Shown piece after piece: positions 1 through 9,798 of a DNA stretch of 20,610 nucleotides. The translations under genes and the position numbers were made by a program. Below the pieces are notes generated by a model. That model was given only the letters and a program-made list of their open reading frames with translations, made no database searches and had not been told where the DNA came from. Origin of the DNA: Asterionellopsis glacialis (taxonomy: Eukaryota; Bacillariophyta; Plagiogrammaphyceae; Rhaphoneidales; Asterionellopsidaceae). How positions within the stretch are numbered: the first letter of the stretch is position 1; each line of letters begins with the position of its first letter. The DNA is taken from positions 1 to 20,610 of the forward strand of contig WKLE02004096.1 of NCBI GenBank assembly GCA_014885115.2. Reading direction: 5' to 3'.

Positions 1-499
1 TTCCTGGACTTTTTCCGAGCGTTTTTCCGCCAGCACCGCGGGATATTACCGTGTTTTGACCGGAAAAACGTAGGGATACTTCATTTCTACTAAGTATTCA
101 CTGTGATTAGGTAGACTACTATGTATTGCGAAATTGATAAGACTGTGGATATTTATTGTAGATTGAAAATGAGAACGCAGATGACGCGCGAAGCCGAACA
201 ACACGCGACAGATGCAATAAGTGCTGTCAGAAGTCAGAAACTGGAAGATGTGCGATGATGGAATCGTGCCTATTCTACTGCGTCCTATTTTGATACCCGA
301 ACTCTATCAAAATTATTCTTTCCTGACATCTTGGCTTGTGTCGCCACCAGCAAGTAGGTTCTCTCTAGAGAGACTAGCTAGGACTAGATTGCTTATTGAG
401 TTAAAGGCTATTAAAACCAACTCATACGAGACACGAAAGCAAATTGATAGTATTATAAAGTCCAAGGAAGGATCTCCTGCCGACTGAAACGCGAATATC
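1..499. other. Left-edge region, no recognised gene
   Basis: No recognisable gene was found here. One open frame on the plus strand runs from an ATG at 248 to a TGA at 485-487 (79 residues), in the same reading frame as the lipase that starts at 500. Its translation matches no family I know and it has no splice route into the lipase that would bypass the stop. It may be 5' leader sequence, an upstream ORF, or chance. Confidence 0.5.
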
Positions 500-2809
500 A
501 TGGAGTGGTATATTTATATTCCACCAGGCCTCTTGTTCAGCATGGCTATTGCAATTGGTTACTCTCTTATTCCTGGCAGATTAAATTTTTGGATCGGAAC
601 TCTTCTAAAATACCCAACGATTACGGTCATGTACTCAATAGTTTCTGTCGAGTTGATATTTTATGGCGCAATCCGCCTCTTCATATTGCTGGTAGAGGCA
701 ATAATTGCAAGTCCCAAACATAGGAAGCTTCGCAAATCGATGGAAGAACAAACATCGTACTTGGAATGGCTCAAATTGGCCAAGCAACTTGACGAATCCA
801 AACGCAGTAACAATTGGCAAGACAATCTAAATGACTTTACGGCAAAGCATTTTAATTGGTCTTTCCTCCAACAACTTACGACTGATATGAAACTTGCACG
901 TCACAATGGTGATGATTCTATGGCACTTGTTGTGCTACAACAATGTGTGCGTAAAAACATAGGAGGGATCTTTAGAGAAGAATTGTATTCCTATACCAAT
1001 ACAGGAGAACCGAAGAAACTTGTGCTAGACTTTGTAGAAGAGATAGTGAAAACATTAAAATGGCTAACAGAAAGAGAGATTGAAAAATGTAGCAGCTCGT
1101 CCGATGATTTACACCCCGCAATTAAAAATCCACTCTCAAGTGTTTCAAATTTCCTAGAACGAGCTCGTGTAACATATGGTAGGACAGCACTATGCCTTAG
1201 TGGTGGGGGCATGATGGCGTTGTATCATTTAGGTGCTGTCAAAGCACTTCTTGAAGAAAATATCCTCCCACATATCATTTCAGGCGCTAGTGCGGGAGGT
1301 TTGATTGCTGCCTTGATATGTACAAGAACACCAGCTGAATTGGAACGAGACTTGTCCCCAGAAGTATTACAACCGAAATTTACTTGTTGTTCAAGAACTT
1401 GGCCCAAGCGGATACAAAGTCTTTGCCGAAATGGAAGCATGTTTGATAACGATGAGTGGCTCGAACTTGTCAGGTGGTAAGTGCACTTATTATCATTTCA
1501 TAGAGTCTGAAAAGCAATATCAAGTAGAAGTGGAACTCAATGTGGTTTCTTTTTTCGTAATAATACACTGAAAAGGTTTACATGTGGCGACATGACGTTT
1601 CAAGAGGCATATTTGAAAACGCACCGTGTTCTTTGTATAACACTTTCAACAACAACAAGGAAAGCCCCACCTACAGTACTGAATCATATTTCGGCACCAA
1701 ATATTGTTATTGCATCTGCTGTCATAGCTAGTGCATCTATGCCTATATTTTTGAGGCCCATGTTTCTTCGGACGAAAAATCCAGTTACGGGGAAAATTGA
1801 AATTTTGAAGGAAGAGTATTGGGATGGGTCGATTGAGCAGGTAGGTGGCTTTTGGTCTGCAGTCGTGTTCTTGTAAAGGCACCCTTTCAATCCATAATTC
1901 CTGAATCAGTCACAATAATGAAGACAAAGGTCGATTAACATTGGTAATGGTTGCATTCCGTTTCTTCAAATACACAGGATATTCCTACATCAGGACTGGC
2001 TGAAATGCTCAATTGTCAATTTTTCATTGTTGCGCAGGCAAATCCTCACGTTGTCCCATTCATTTTCAATTGTGATGGTGACATTGGTAGACCCAATCGA
2101 TGGTCTCATTCTCGGCGAGGAGGGTATATTCTTAGTGGCCTCGAACTTTATCTTAAAATGGATATGAAGAATAAGCTAAACTTTTTGCATGCGGTGGGGG
2201 CAGTAACTGGTAAGAGATTATTTGAAAACAAAAATGCTTTTGTATATATATGACGCGATGCTCGCAATCATACTTATTCCCTGATTGTGCACTTTTTTAC
2301 TTTCTGTACCAATTATTTCGTATTACATAGGTTTTACTGCTATCCTGATGACTCAAGATTTTGCAGGGACATCAACAATTGTGCCTCATGTAAAACCAAT
2401 TGACTTTTTAAGAGTATGTTTGCATCTCTGAAAGCGAATTGTGATTTGTTTTCATGATTCATTTTACTGTACCCTCCAATGTAATGCTCACATTAAGATT
2501 TTCTTTATTCAAACACCACACAATTCTTCTTTGTAGGCTGTGGAAGATCCCACTATGGATGATATGCATCGCTATTTTCAGGGTGGAACTGTTGCAGCGT
2601 ATAGAAATTTTTCAATGATTAGACTACATTACAAACTTGCTCAAGCAATGGATGATTGCCTACTTCAATTGCGAAAAAGGAAATTAGAAAGAAAAAATGA
2701 CGACCCTTTCGAAGAAGCTTTCTCAGCAGAAGCAATGAACGAGGAAACACAAAAACAAGTGTATCAGACCACGGGGTCTATCTGGAACGGTGCTGTGACA
2801 GATCTTTGA
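500..2809 (+). CDS. Patatin-like triacylglycerol lipase, DUF3336 type (SDP1/TGL3-5 family), five exons
   Basis: Probable lipid-droplet triacylglycerol lipase. Exons 500-1476, 1576-1840, 1978-2209, 2331-2413 and 2537-2809 join in frame to 609 residues; all four introns (99, 137, 121, 123 nt) are GT-AG. Residues ~3-73 are strongly hydrophobic with a central break, fitting a membrane or droplet-anchoring hairpin. A DUF3336 region follows (~85-210, YLEWLKLAKQLDES through FNWSFLQQLTTDMK). The patatin core has the oxyanion loop LSGGGMMALYHLG, the nucleophile motif GASAG (Ser264) and the second dyad residue in YWDGS (Asp409). The stretch QANPHVVPF is typical of SDP1/TGL lipases. The start is the first ATG after an in-frame TGA at 485. 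The family releases fatty acids from stored triacylglycerol; the substrate here is inferred. Exon ends were set by protein continuity and splice consensus, not by transcripts. Confidence 0.87.
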
Positions 2810-2895
2810 AACCCCACTTCGATTTAGAAATTTTCATGCTACTAAACCCAAAGAAATATATTGAATTGGATGTGTCAGGACTACGTTTTTTTAAA

Positions 2896-2901
2896 AATAA
2901 A
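2896..2901 (+). terminator. Candidate poly(A) signal AATAAA
   Basis: A canonical AATAAA hexamer lies 87 nt after the lipase stop codon in an A/T-rich tract. The spacing suits a 3' processing signal, but such hexamers are common by chance in AT-rich DNA. Confidence 0.35.
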
Positions 2902-3215
2902 ACATTTTATAAGTAAATTTTGAGTATTTTAGATTTCTCTAGTCTAGAGAGAACATTAGACTATTATTTGACGCTCTGTTATTGAAGTCTCAATCTGCTA
3001 AACTAGAAGAACATTTGTTTATTTGAAATTTTTAGAACCATGAATTCTAGTAGACCTAGAGAGATAGCATATTAGAGTAGTAAGAATCTGACAAGGGAGA
3101 TTGAGTTTGCTTTCTATGATTATTATTTAGACAAGAAGAAAAAATAGAAAAGCAAAAAAGTAAAAAAATGTAAAAGATTGACCAAAGAGAATTTATTTAC
3201 ATTCGAGTCAAGGTT

Positions 3216-3223
3216 TATATATA
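3216..3223 (+). promoter_or_regulatory. Candidate TATA box for the 1330-residue gene
   Basis: TATATATA within the stretch TTTATATATACG, about 270 nt upstream of the ATG at 3494. If used, transcription would start near 3245-3255 and leave a leader of roughly 240 nt. There is no further evidence for the start site. Confidence 0.35.
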
Positions 3224-3493
3224 CGATTGATCAAGGATAACGTTAACCCTTTCCGTACACGAATCCCACAACACAATCGCCAACCATTGAAAAAAGAAAA
3301 AGAATCAAAAAAATGCAACACACAGAGACAAAGAAAGAATACTTACCAACTACGGCGACACCAAGACAGAATCAAGGTGGAACTTTACAAGTCCGACGTT
3401 GACGATTGAAAGACATCTATTGATAGAGAGATTTAGAGATTCGCTTTTCAAACACACCAAGAATCTTCATGGTGTCTCGGTAGAATAAACCAA

Positions 3494-6400
3494 ATGTCCC
3501 TGTACGATTTGATTTACTCGCAACCATCAGATGGTGACAACGATGATGTGCAACAGAATTCACAGGGTAGTAAAAATGATCTTGTAAAAGATTTTTATAC
3601 ATCAGAAGCATCTTCCAAGAAGAAGAAGGACAATAAAAAGAATCCTGTACGGGAAAAGACTGCTACAAAGAAAACTGAACAATCTTCACGAAAGGAAAAC
3701 CCATCAACAGAAAGAACGGACTTCAAAAAGGCTTGGCGTTACATTGATCTTTCGGCGGAAGAAAGGCGCGAAGTAGATAAAAGACGAACTAAAAGTAGAA
3801 TAGAACAAGGGAAATGGATACAAATTAGAAATAGGTGGAAGAATAAAAAGTATAATTTTCAAGACGAAATAGATTATGGTGGTGCAGTTGAAACAGTAAC
3901 GGCTCGTGTCGGAATGAAACGAAAAGCAGCAGAACTAAGTAGTACTGGAACAAACGACAAAGAACAACCATTAAGTTCCAAAGCACCATCAGCTGTTCGA
4001 AAAGATGTTCTTGATATTGATTCTTCGGATGATGAATCGGAATCACAAAAGGAAGAAACATTCTTAGGCAGTCTTTTAGAAAGAACACCTAGGGAGATGG
4101 AGAAAAAGAAACCTAATGTAGTACTTACCCAGGCAGAAAGAATAAAAAATATGACGTTTCAAGAAAAAGGATACTCGGTCCCTCAGAACCCAGATTTTAC
4201 TTTTGGTAAACAATTCAATGGCGTTGATGCAATTGTTTTGGAGCCTTTGAAGATTGATGACAACACATTACTTCAGCAGCAACAAGAGGAATCACCAGAT
4301 GAGGGTGTAACACTTACCACGCTTGGACATGAAAGGCCAGGGTGTAACACACGACATTACTTTCCTTGGTATGATCCTTTTGAATGTCCCACAGATGGTA
4401 GATTCTTTCATGAACGGAATTTCATTGTCTTGGCAGCTCGTAGTATTGTAGGTGGTGGTGACTACAGTAACGAGAAGCTTCAAAATCGTTTACTTCATTT
4501 CTTATATCGAAAGTCACAACGAAAAGTACACCAAAATTTTCTCATCCTAAACCAAGCTAGAAATCATGCCATGGACTTAGCTTTGTTTTACAATCACGAT
4601 TGGGGCAAGGAACGACAATATGTGTTTCAACAACTTGGATTAGGTAGACAGCACGAAAAATTAGGTCCACCCCATATCTTAGGGCGTACCTTGGATCCTG
4701 CCAATCTAGTAACTACCTCAGCTAGATATCGGCGTCTTCTTGTAAACAAATACAGTAAAGGGGAACTTGGACGCCTAAATGATCAGACATCTAGCGAGGA
4801 ACCGCAAGTCATGCAGGACAATGACCAAGAAAATGAAATTGAAGATCAGGCATCTAGTGAGGGATCGCAGCAAGCAAAGCAGGTCGACGACCACGAGAAT
4901 ATTGAAATGAAAATCAAGGGGGCTAACCGTAAAAAGACAGATAAAGTACATATACCTGTAAAAGTGAAATTAGAGGATCTAGAGGGCGTCACCCCGCAAG
5001 ATCGCAATAACCCAATTGACCTTACGGGCGACGACGAAAGTTCAGTAGAGGAAAAATTGGAGAGTCCGTTGTCCGACCAGGAGGAGGAAATGAGTCAGGA
5101 CGAGGAGATGAAAACGAATATTGACGATCAGAGTCCTCAAGAAAAATATGGAGTAGTTGGCTTCCCAGTACCCACAACTGACTATGTCCACACCCCAGGA
5201 AGTACACCTCCAATCCCATTTTTTCCTCTGGATGAGACCTTCATTGTATTTGGACCTCCGGATGATACAATTTTTTACAATCACACAGCTGACATTGATC
5301 ATGTCATTTCTGCTCTGACCACTTCCATCCTGCTCACTCGTTTAGGAAATGGACGGCTTCAAAATAGCACTATGCAAATGCAGAAAGCACATCAAGAATT
5401 AAAAGATTATCTGGGAAGTTTACCAAGAAACATTTGCTATGATGCGAGAGAATTTGGTTTGTTTCAGTCCAGTCGTACTCCGCTAGTCCCTTTGTACTCA
5501 GCTGTTATGGGGTATTGTAACTTTTTGGCAAATTGTGGAAACTTTCAGCACGGTCACGCTGACTTTACCAGAAGCAACGAAATAAATGAAGATATGTGCA
5601 CGCCAGTAATGACTACGCGACCGAAAGCAAGTTCTATCGGCGCGGCTGATACTATGAATGTTGTGGCCGAAAACATATGTAATTATTTGGAGAGTCACCT
5701 GGATGATATTCGTCTAGCTCCCTTCTCAAAACCTTTGTTCCTAACTGGTATCACAACAATTGCACGGCAACTGCCTCCAGGAGCTGCTGAAATCTTTTCC
5801 CGCACTTGCAATTCCAATAATTTTCGTACCCCTTTTGATCTCGTCAAAATGACTCTAGAATATATAGAGTCTAACGATTTATTCCTGGAAGATGAAGGGT
5901 TTGAAGAAGAAGGTCAAGTTAATCCAGGTTTACTGGAAATTGCTTTCAATAAGAGTGCTCGAAACTTTGAAAGTTGCCTGGAGAAGGACGACTCCAACCC
6001 AGTAACTCATTGTGAATGGCAGCTAGCGGCGCTGAGTGGTAGTCTATTACTACAATCTGGTAACGAAATCGGCGGTGGAGCTCGATGCGTACCATCGTCA
6101 AAGCGAAAGGACAGTTCGTTTTCACAACTTTTCTCACAAAGTAGTTTTGCAACGAACCAAGCCAGTGAGCACGGAAAACGGCTGCAACTATCTAATTTCC
6201 AAAAGGTAAGGAAACAAGTGATGAATTGCGCGCTAAAAATGATAAACATTGTGAATGAACAGAGAAGCCAAAGGGCCTATCTAGCTATGTCATCTTTTTT
6301 GGAATGGAGTGAGGTGATTGCCTTGATTGTGGGTCCATCGAAAATTAGCATTGCAACCAATGGGTGGATTCAAGCACGAAGACTGCATGCATACCATACA

Positions 6401-7486
6401 GTGCAATGGGCAACGAGAGAAAAGTCAAATGCTGCTCTCATCCGTATCGAGGAACTCATGAGATGGGACGAAGTTTCCGTAGATCCTGTATTAGATATAC
6501 GTGCCACTTTGGTAGAAAATGTCCCAAATGACCTGCAACGATGGAAAAAACTAGCCAGCGCTCTAGGGCCTGTCGGTACCGAATGCAGATGCAGTGCGGG
6601 CGTAAAGAACAAACAATGCAATTTGTGCAAAAGATTGCGACATGGTCTTTCCATTAGCCATAAGTTTCTGCAAGAACGAAAGGAAAAGCTAGGTTGGTGG
6701 GGAACAAGCCGATTGTCATGGTGGGATACGCACTTATTGCATCTGCCATCCATCGGCACGAGAGCATTTAAAAACGATGAACCAGACTCTGGGTACGAAA
6801 CACCCAATTTCATAGTTCGAGTGAGCTCTATCGTAGAAAAGCTGCTTATCAATGAATTAAACAACACTTCAATAGATTCGTTTTTCTACGAAAATAAAAA
6901 ACCATACGGTGTAGGTACTTCAATGGACCAAGCAATGGACTTGAAGTGGTTGCATTATCCAGAAGATGAGAGTGACAGTGACGAAGATACGACGAAGGTC
7001 GAGGATCATACAGACTCTCAAGCAGATGACGAGGACGCGGAAAACTATTTCAACTCAGATTTACCATCAAGATTTGCCGAAGTGGTCGAACAGGAGTCGC
7101 ATACTCCAGTAGACGGAGTTGGGATGGATGATGATGAGGAAGCTACCACGTTTCCACAACTAAGCAGGAGCAGGGACGGGCAACTCCTCGCGTCCATTTG
7201 TATCAAGGTGTTCGTAACATGCCATTTGCATGACGTAAAGCATTCAATCGTCACTACGGGCGTTTGGGTATTAGCTAAGCGTTTGTGGGAAAAGCATGCG
7301 AATGAAAATCATGATATTTCATCATCTGATATGGTGAAAGGTTGCGATGAATTGCGGTGCCTTTTATGGTTATCCACAATGGGTTTGAATGTTCCACAGA
7401 TTCTTTTCGATATGTTCCAGGATATGAAAGAAACAAAAAAAAAGAGAAGCAGAGAGAAGAAAAGAAAGAAGAGGGAAATCTCTTGA
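3494..7486 (+). CDS. Large uncharacterised protein, probably nuclear, with SUMO-interaction-like motifs (1330 aa)
   Basis: I do not recognise the family. The frame is open for 1330 residues without an intron. The N-terminus is Lys/Ser-rich and low in complexity, and the C-terminus ends in a Lys/Arg tract (KKKRSREKKRKKR), both fitting nuclear localisation. Two SUMO-interaction-like motifs are visible: VLDIDSSDDE (172-181) and PIDLTGDDES (507-516). A SUMOylation consensus VKLE (acceptor Lys492) sits just before the second. Acidic and Gln/Glu-rich linkers surround these. More ordered, Trp-rich blocks occur at ~280-430 and ~930-1080. A possible metal site is C1031-x-C1033-x8-C1042-x2-C1045. Another acidic linker lies near 1160-1220. 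The ordered blocks may belong to a lineage-specific regulatory or chromatin protein, but no enzymatic motif was seen. It converges on the FTS-like gene, with 187 nt between the stop codons. Confidence 0.85.
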   Translation: MSLYDLIYSQPSDGDNDDVQQNSQGSKNDLVKDFYTSEASSKKKKDNKKNPVREKTATKKTEQSSRKENPSTERTDFKKAWRYIDLSAEERREVDKRRTKSRIEQGKWIQIRNRWKNKKYNFQDEIDYGGAVETVTARVGMKRKAAELSSTGTNDKEQPLSSKAPSAVRKDVLDIDSSDDESESQKEETFLGSLLERTPREMEKKKPNVVLTQAERIKNMTFQEKGYSVPQNPDFTFGKQFNGVDAIVLEPLKIDDNTLLQQQQEESPDEGVTLTTLGHERPGCNTRHYFPWYDPFECPTDGRFFHERNFIVLAARSIVGGGDYSNEKLQNRLLHFLYRKSQRKVHQNFLILNQARNHAMDLALFYNHDWGKERQYVFQQLGLGRQHEKLGPPHILGRTLDPANLVTTSARYRRLLVNKYSKGELGRLNDQTSSEEPQVMQDNDQENEIEDQASSEGSQQAKQVDDHENIEMKIKGANRKKTDKVHIPVKVKLEDLEGVTPQDRNNPIDLTGDDESSVEEKLESPLSDQEEEMSQDEEMKTNIDDQSPQEKYGVVGFPVPTTDYVHTPGSTPPIPFFPLDETFIVFGPPDDTIFYNHTADIDHVISALTTSILLTRLGNGRLQNSTMQMQKAHQELKDYLGSLPRNICYDAREFGLFQSSRTPLVPLYSAVMGYCNFLANCGNFQHGHADFTRSNEINEDMCTPVMTTRPKASSIGAADTMNVVAENICNYLESHLDDIRLAPFSKPLFLTGITTIARQLPPGAAEIFSRTCNSNNFRTPFDLVKMTLEYIESNDLFLEDEGFEEEGQVNPGLLEIAFNKSARNFESCLEKDDSNPVTHCEWQLAALSGSLLLQSGNEIGGGARCVPSSKRKDSSFSQLFSQSSFATNQASEHGKRLQLSNFQKVRKQVMNCALKMINIVNEQRSQRAYLAMSSFLEWSEVIALIVGPSKISIATNGWIQARRLHAYHTVQWATREKSNAALIRIEELMRWDEVSVDPVLDIRATLVENVPNDLQRWKKLASALGPVGTECRCSAGVKNKQCNLCKRLRHGLSISHKFLQERKEKLGWWGTSRLSWWDTHLLHLPSIGTRAFKNDEPDSGYETPNFIVRVSSIVEKLLINELNNTSIDSFFYENKKPYGVGTSMDQAMDLKWLHYPEDESDSDEDTTKVEDHTDSQADDEDAENYFNSDLPSRFAEVVEQESHTPVDGVGMDDDEEATTFPQLSRSRDGQLLASICIKVFVTCHLHDVKHSIVTTGVWVLAKRLWEKHANENHDISSSDMVKGCDELRCLLWLSTMGLNVPQILFDMFQDMKETKKKRSREKKRKKREIS

Positions 7487-7673
7487 GGATGTTGGTAGAA
7501 TAGATCTGTACTAATAATATTGCAGCAACCGAAGCTAATTTCTCTCTTTGTATAGTATTCTTCCTTGTCCTCCACAACACCTTTGCTAAATAGCTTTGTT
7601 TGTTATCCACAAAATCCAGCAGGAATCCGACAGACCGTATCACGGCATACAAAATGAATCCAAATGGACGTAT

Positions 7674-8435
7674 TTATACAGCAGTAGCCGCAGATTTTTC
7701 CACCATACCCAAAATGACCTTTTTGCTAACCTGGTTCACATCCGTAAATGTTTTATTCATTAAATCCCTTAGTACTTGATGAGCAACTTGATCTTCAGTA
7801 AATTGAACAGAACATCCCGGGTCATTCACAAAGACAGCCTTCTGTGATTCTCGCACACAACTATCTACATTCTTCCGAAAGGCGGTAGGGTCCGTCTCCG
7901 ACAGTTTCTTTGCTTCTGGATTAGCTTTAGCTTCTGGTCCAAAGGTTTTGACGTAAAAAATCTTTTTCAAATATGTCAAAACCGTAACAAGATAATGTCG
8001 ATGAGGGTCCCATCGAGGATAGGCAACTTGAACATCCAATTCTCCCGTCTTGGGATCTACGTGGGGATTGTAGACATAACTCGAAAAGGTAATCTTAGGC
8101 CACTGATTCAAATCATTGTACTTTTCAGGAAGTCTAACCTGAAATTTGAAAATCCCATTTGTAAAAGGTCCCCTACGAACGAAAATGACACCGTAAAAGT
8201 GACGCAAACTTTCCAAGGAAGGGATCAAATAAACTCCACCGGGAGCATGCTGTTTGAGATGCTTATATTCAATCGTTACCTTGTAATCTCTGAGAGCCTG
8301 TTCACGCTCTTCCTGCAGGACGTAAAGAAGAGAATAACCATTGACAACAGAAGTCGAGAAACCATTGGGAGGAGATCCAGGAGGATCCAAGCAATCAAAA
8401 ATAAATTTGTGAATTAGTTGACTCAAAACAGTCAT
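7674..8435 (-). CDS. AKTIP: FTS/AKTIP-like ubiquitin E2 variant (UEV), catalytically inactive
   Basis: A 253-residue UBC-fold protein resembling AKTIP/Fused Toes, which in animals and fungi joins Hook and FHIP proteins in a complex linking endosomal cargo to dynein. The E2-like core spans ~50-200. Characteristic stretches are GVIFVRRGPFTNGIFKFQV (82-100), NPHVDPKTGELDV (123-135) and, after the core, NPEAKKL with a following helix. In active E2s the segment reads GxICLDI; here GELDV lacks the Ile-Cys pair, so there is no catalytic cysteine, as in AKTIP. The HPN triad is likewise absent. The ATG is supported by an in-frame TGA two codons upstream of it, and no intron is needed. AKTIP identity is by recalled family pattern; another UEV subfamily is the main alternative. 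A Hook-dynein role in this organism is inferred. Confidence 0.8.
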   Translation of the reverse strand: MTVLSQLIHKFIFDCLDPPGSPPNGFSTSVVNGYSLLYVLQEEREQALRDYKVTIEYKHLKQHAPGGVYLIPSLESLRHFYGVIFVRRGPFTNGIFKFQVRLPEKYNDLNQWPKITFSSYVYNPHVDPKTGELDVQVAYPRWDPHRHYLVTVLTYLKKIFYVKTFGPEAKANPEAKKLSETDPTAFRKNVDSCVRESQKAVFVNDPGCSVQFTEDQVAHQVLRDLMNKTFTDVNQVSKKVILGMVEKSAATAV

Positions 8436-9792
8436 GACGTTTCAACAACATGATACGGTGTACAATACCAAAAGTTGGACAAAACAACAGCAAGAGAGGA
8501 ACCACGCACTCGTCTAAATTAGTCGGTAAAAAATGACTGCAGATGTCCAAGAACAATTCCGCATCAGTCCCACACTAGTCCCACGGGTTTGCTCACCTCT
8601 GTTGCTTGTGGGGAAACTGGTTGAGACGCCATGGTTTCTATTGTGTCGCTATGGTCGATTAGTGTACCAAAATACACCAGCTTTGTGTGTTGCTTCGGAC
8701 GTCCCCCGGGACTTGCCTGTCGTTGTCGTAGTTTTGTCCTTGGATGGCTTTGGAGCAGAAATTGGGCGGTGCGTTGTCGTTGCCCGGAAAATGAAAAAGA
8801 GTCGAGCAGGTAGAGAGGAGGAACGAACAAGCTAGCCCGCTAGGTTCATTTCATTTCCGATAAATAAATAACATCAATATTCTTGACGACTACAGACCTA
8901 CCTGGTACTTCTGGTACTTTACCTGTCTTGCCCGTCGGTCCAGCTCGACCTGAAAGACTGTCTGTCTGGCCTTTCAACGGGACTCGACTCATCCCTACCT
9001 GGTACAATCTTGTTCGTGCAATGGTTCAATTTTGAATGTGCAACAGTCCTCCTAGTCAAAGTCGTCATTTGAACGTAATTCATTGGTACTTTCAAATACT
9101 GCAGACTAGAAGGGCACAGTATAAATTCTACATCGTACCGTTGAGATATTCCGAATATTCTGATCCCGAATCTATGTACTGTACGGTAGTTAGTCCTACA
9201 GCTACCACGATGCGCTCTAGCACGCTACGAAAGGCAAGGCTGGGACCGACCTCCGTTTTTGTTTCTGGCTTCTCAAACAATCATTTCGAAAACCCTCGTG
9301 CTGGAAAAGAGGTCAAACGCGGCCGGAGCCATTTGAAATCGCTCCTCGTTTCTCTAGATCGCTCTCAATTCGGCACAAAGCAACATTCCAACCTGGTAAG
9401 TAAGACTACGGACATAATTTCATTGAACTCTTGTAGCAAAATGTTCATGGCATCTTATCAATGACGCTGCAAGAGAGATCATTCGGGGCGTCATTCGTGC
9501 TCGCTTGCCGGCATGAGCTTGGCACTATTCCAAAAGCACCGAGACTGGCAGCATTTTCTCTCATATTGGACGAGTCGCGTAGGATCGATTTTTTTAGCTC
9601 ACTTTAACTCACAGTGTGACGTCATTTTTCTCCTGTCAAAACTTAACGCACTCTTTGTGCTCCTGCATTTTTGGGGGGGGTGGTTGGTCGGTTCACTCTC
9701 TTTGTTGCTCTGCTGTCTTTACCTTTCGGTTGACACATACATTCCGTTTTAATTCACACACAAACACACAAACAGCAGCATCCCATAATTGA
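8436..9792. other. Divergent intergenic region between the two E2-like genes
   Basis: This 1.36-kb gap lies between the FTS-like gene (-) and the E2-PH gene (+), so it should hold both promoters. Overlapping open frames at 8533-8835 (+) and 8564-8830 (-) match no family I know and shadow each other. A possible small spliced gene at 9210-9607 is listed separately. Just upstream of 9799 is a CA-rich leader (repeated cacaaaca, then cagcag). Confidence 0.55.
9210..9607 (+). CDS. Possible small two-exon hypothetical gene (weak)
   Basis: An ATG at 9210 opens a frame with a basic, Ser-rich N-terminus (MRSSTLRKARLGPTSVFVSG) that could resemble an organelle presequence. A strong donor GTAAGT occurs at 9396 and a TTGTAG acceptor ends at 9436. 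Removing this 41-nt interval keeps the frame and extends it through a moderately hydrophobic tail (RLAAFSLILDESRRIDFF) to a TAA at 9605-9607. Against it: 41 nt is far shorter than the 87-205 nt introns of the neighbouring genes, no family is recognised, and the locus is where the promoter of the E2-PH gene is expected. Listed as a possibility only. Confidence 0.18.
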
Positions 9793-9798
9793 TTGGCA

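Larger units (their letters stand above)
2810..3493. other. Intergenic region between lipase and 1330-residue gene
   Basis: AT-rich, with no convincing gene. It holds a poly(A)-signal-like AATAAA at 2896-2901 for the lipase, a perfect 7-bp inverted repeat with a 1-nt loop at 2936-2950 (TCTCTAG/CTAGAGA), and a TATA-like element at 3216-3223. A 60-codon frame at 3227-3409 starts with TTG rather than ATG and looks like 5' leader sequence of the next gene. Confidence 0.6.

Noticed and set aside
2936..2950. Perfect 7-bp inverted repeat as a transcription terminator
   Set aside because: Hairpin terminators are a bacterial feature; in this eukaryotic context a short AT-rich palindrome is likely chance.
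6370..6867. 165-codon minus-strand frame
   Set aside because: Lies fully inside the 1330-residue plus-strand gene, matches no family and has no independent support.
8533..8835. Overlapping 100- and 88-codon frames on opposite strands
   Set aside because: Neither matches a known family, they shadow each other, and the region is expected to be promoter for the FTS-like gene. A possible upstream exon for that gene was considered, but an in-frame TGA just before its ATG leaves no splice route.
9793..9798. Start of the E2-PH protein at 9793
   Set aside because: The codon at 9793 is TTG; the first true ATG in the frame is at 9799.
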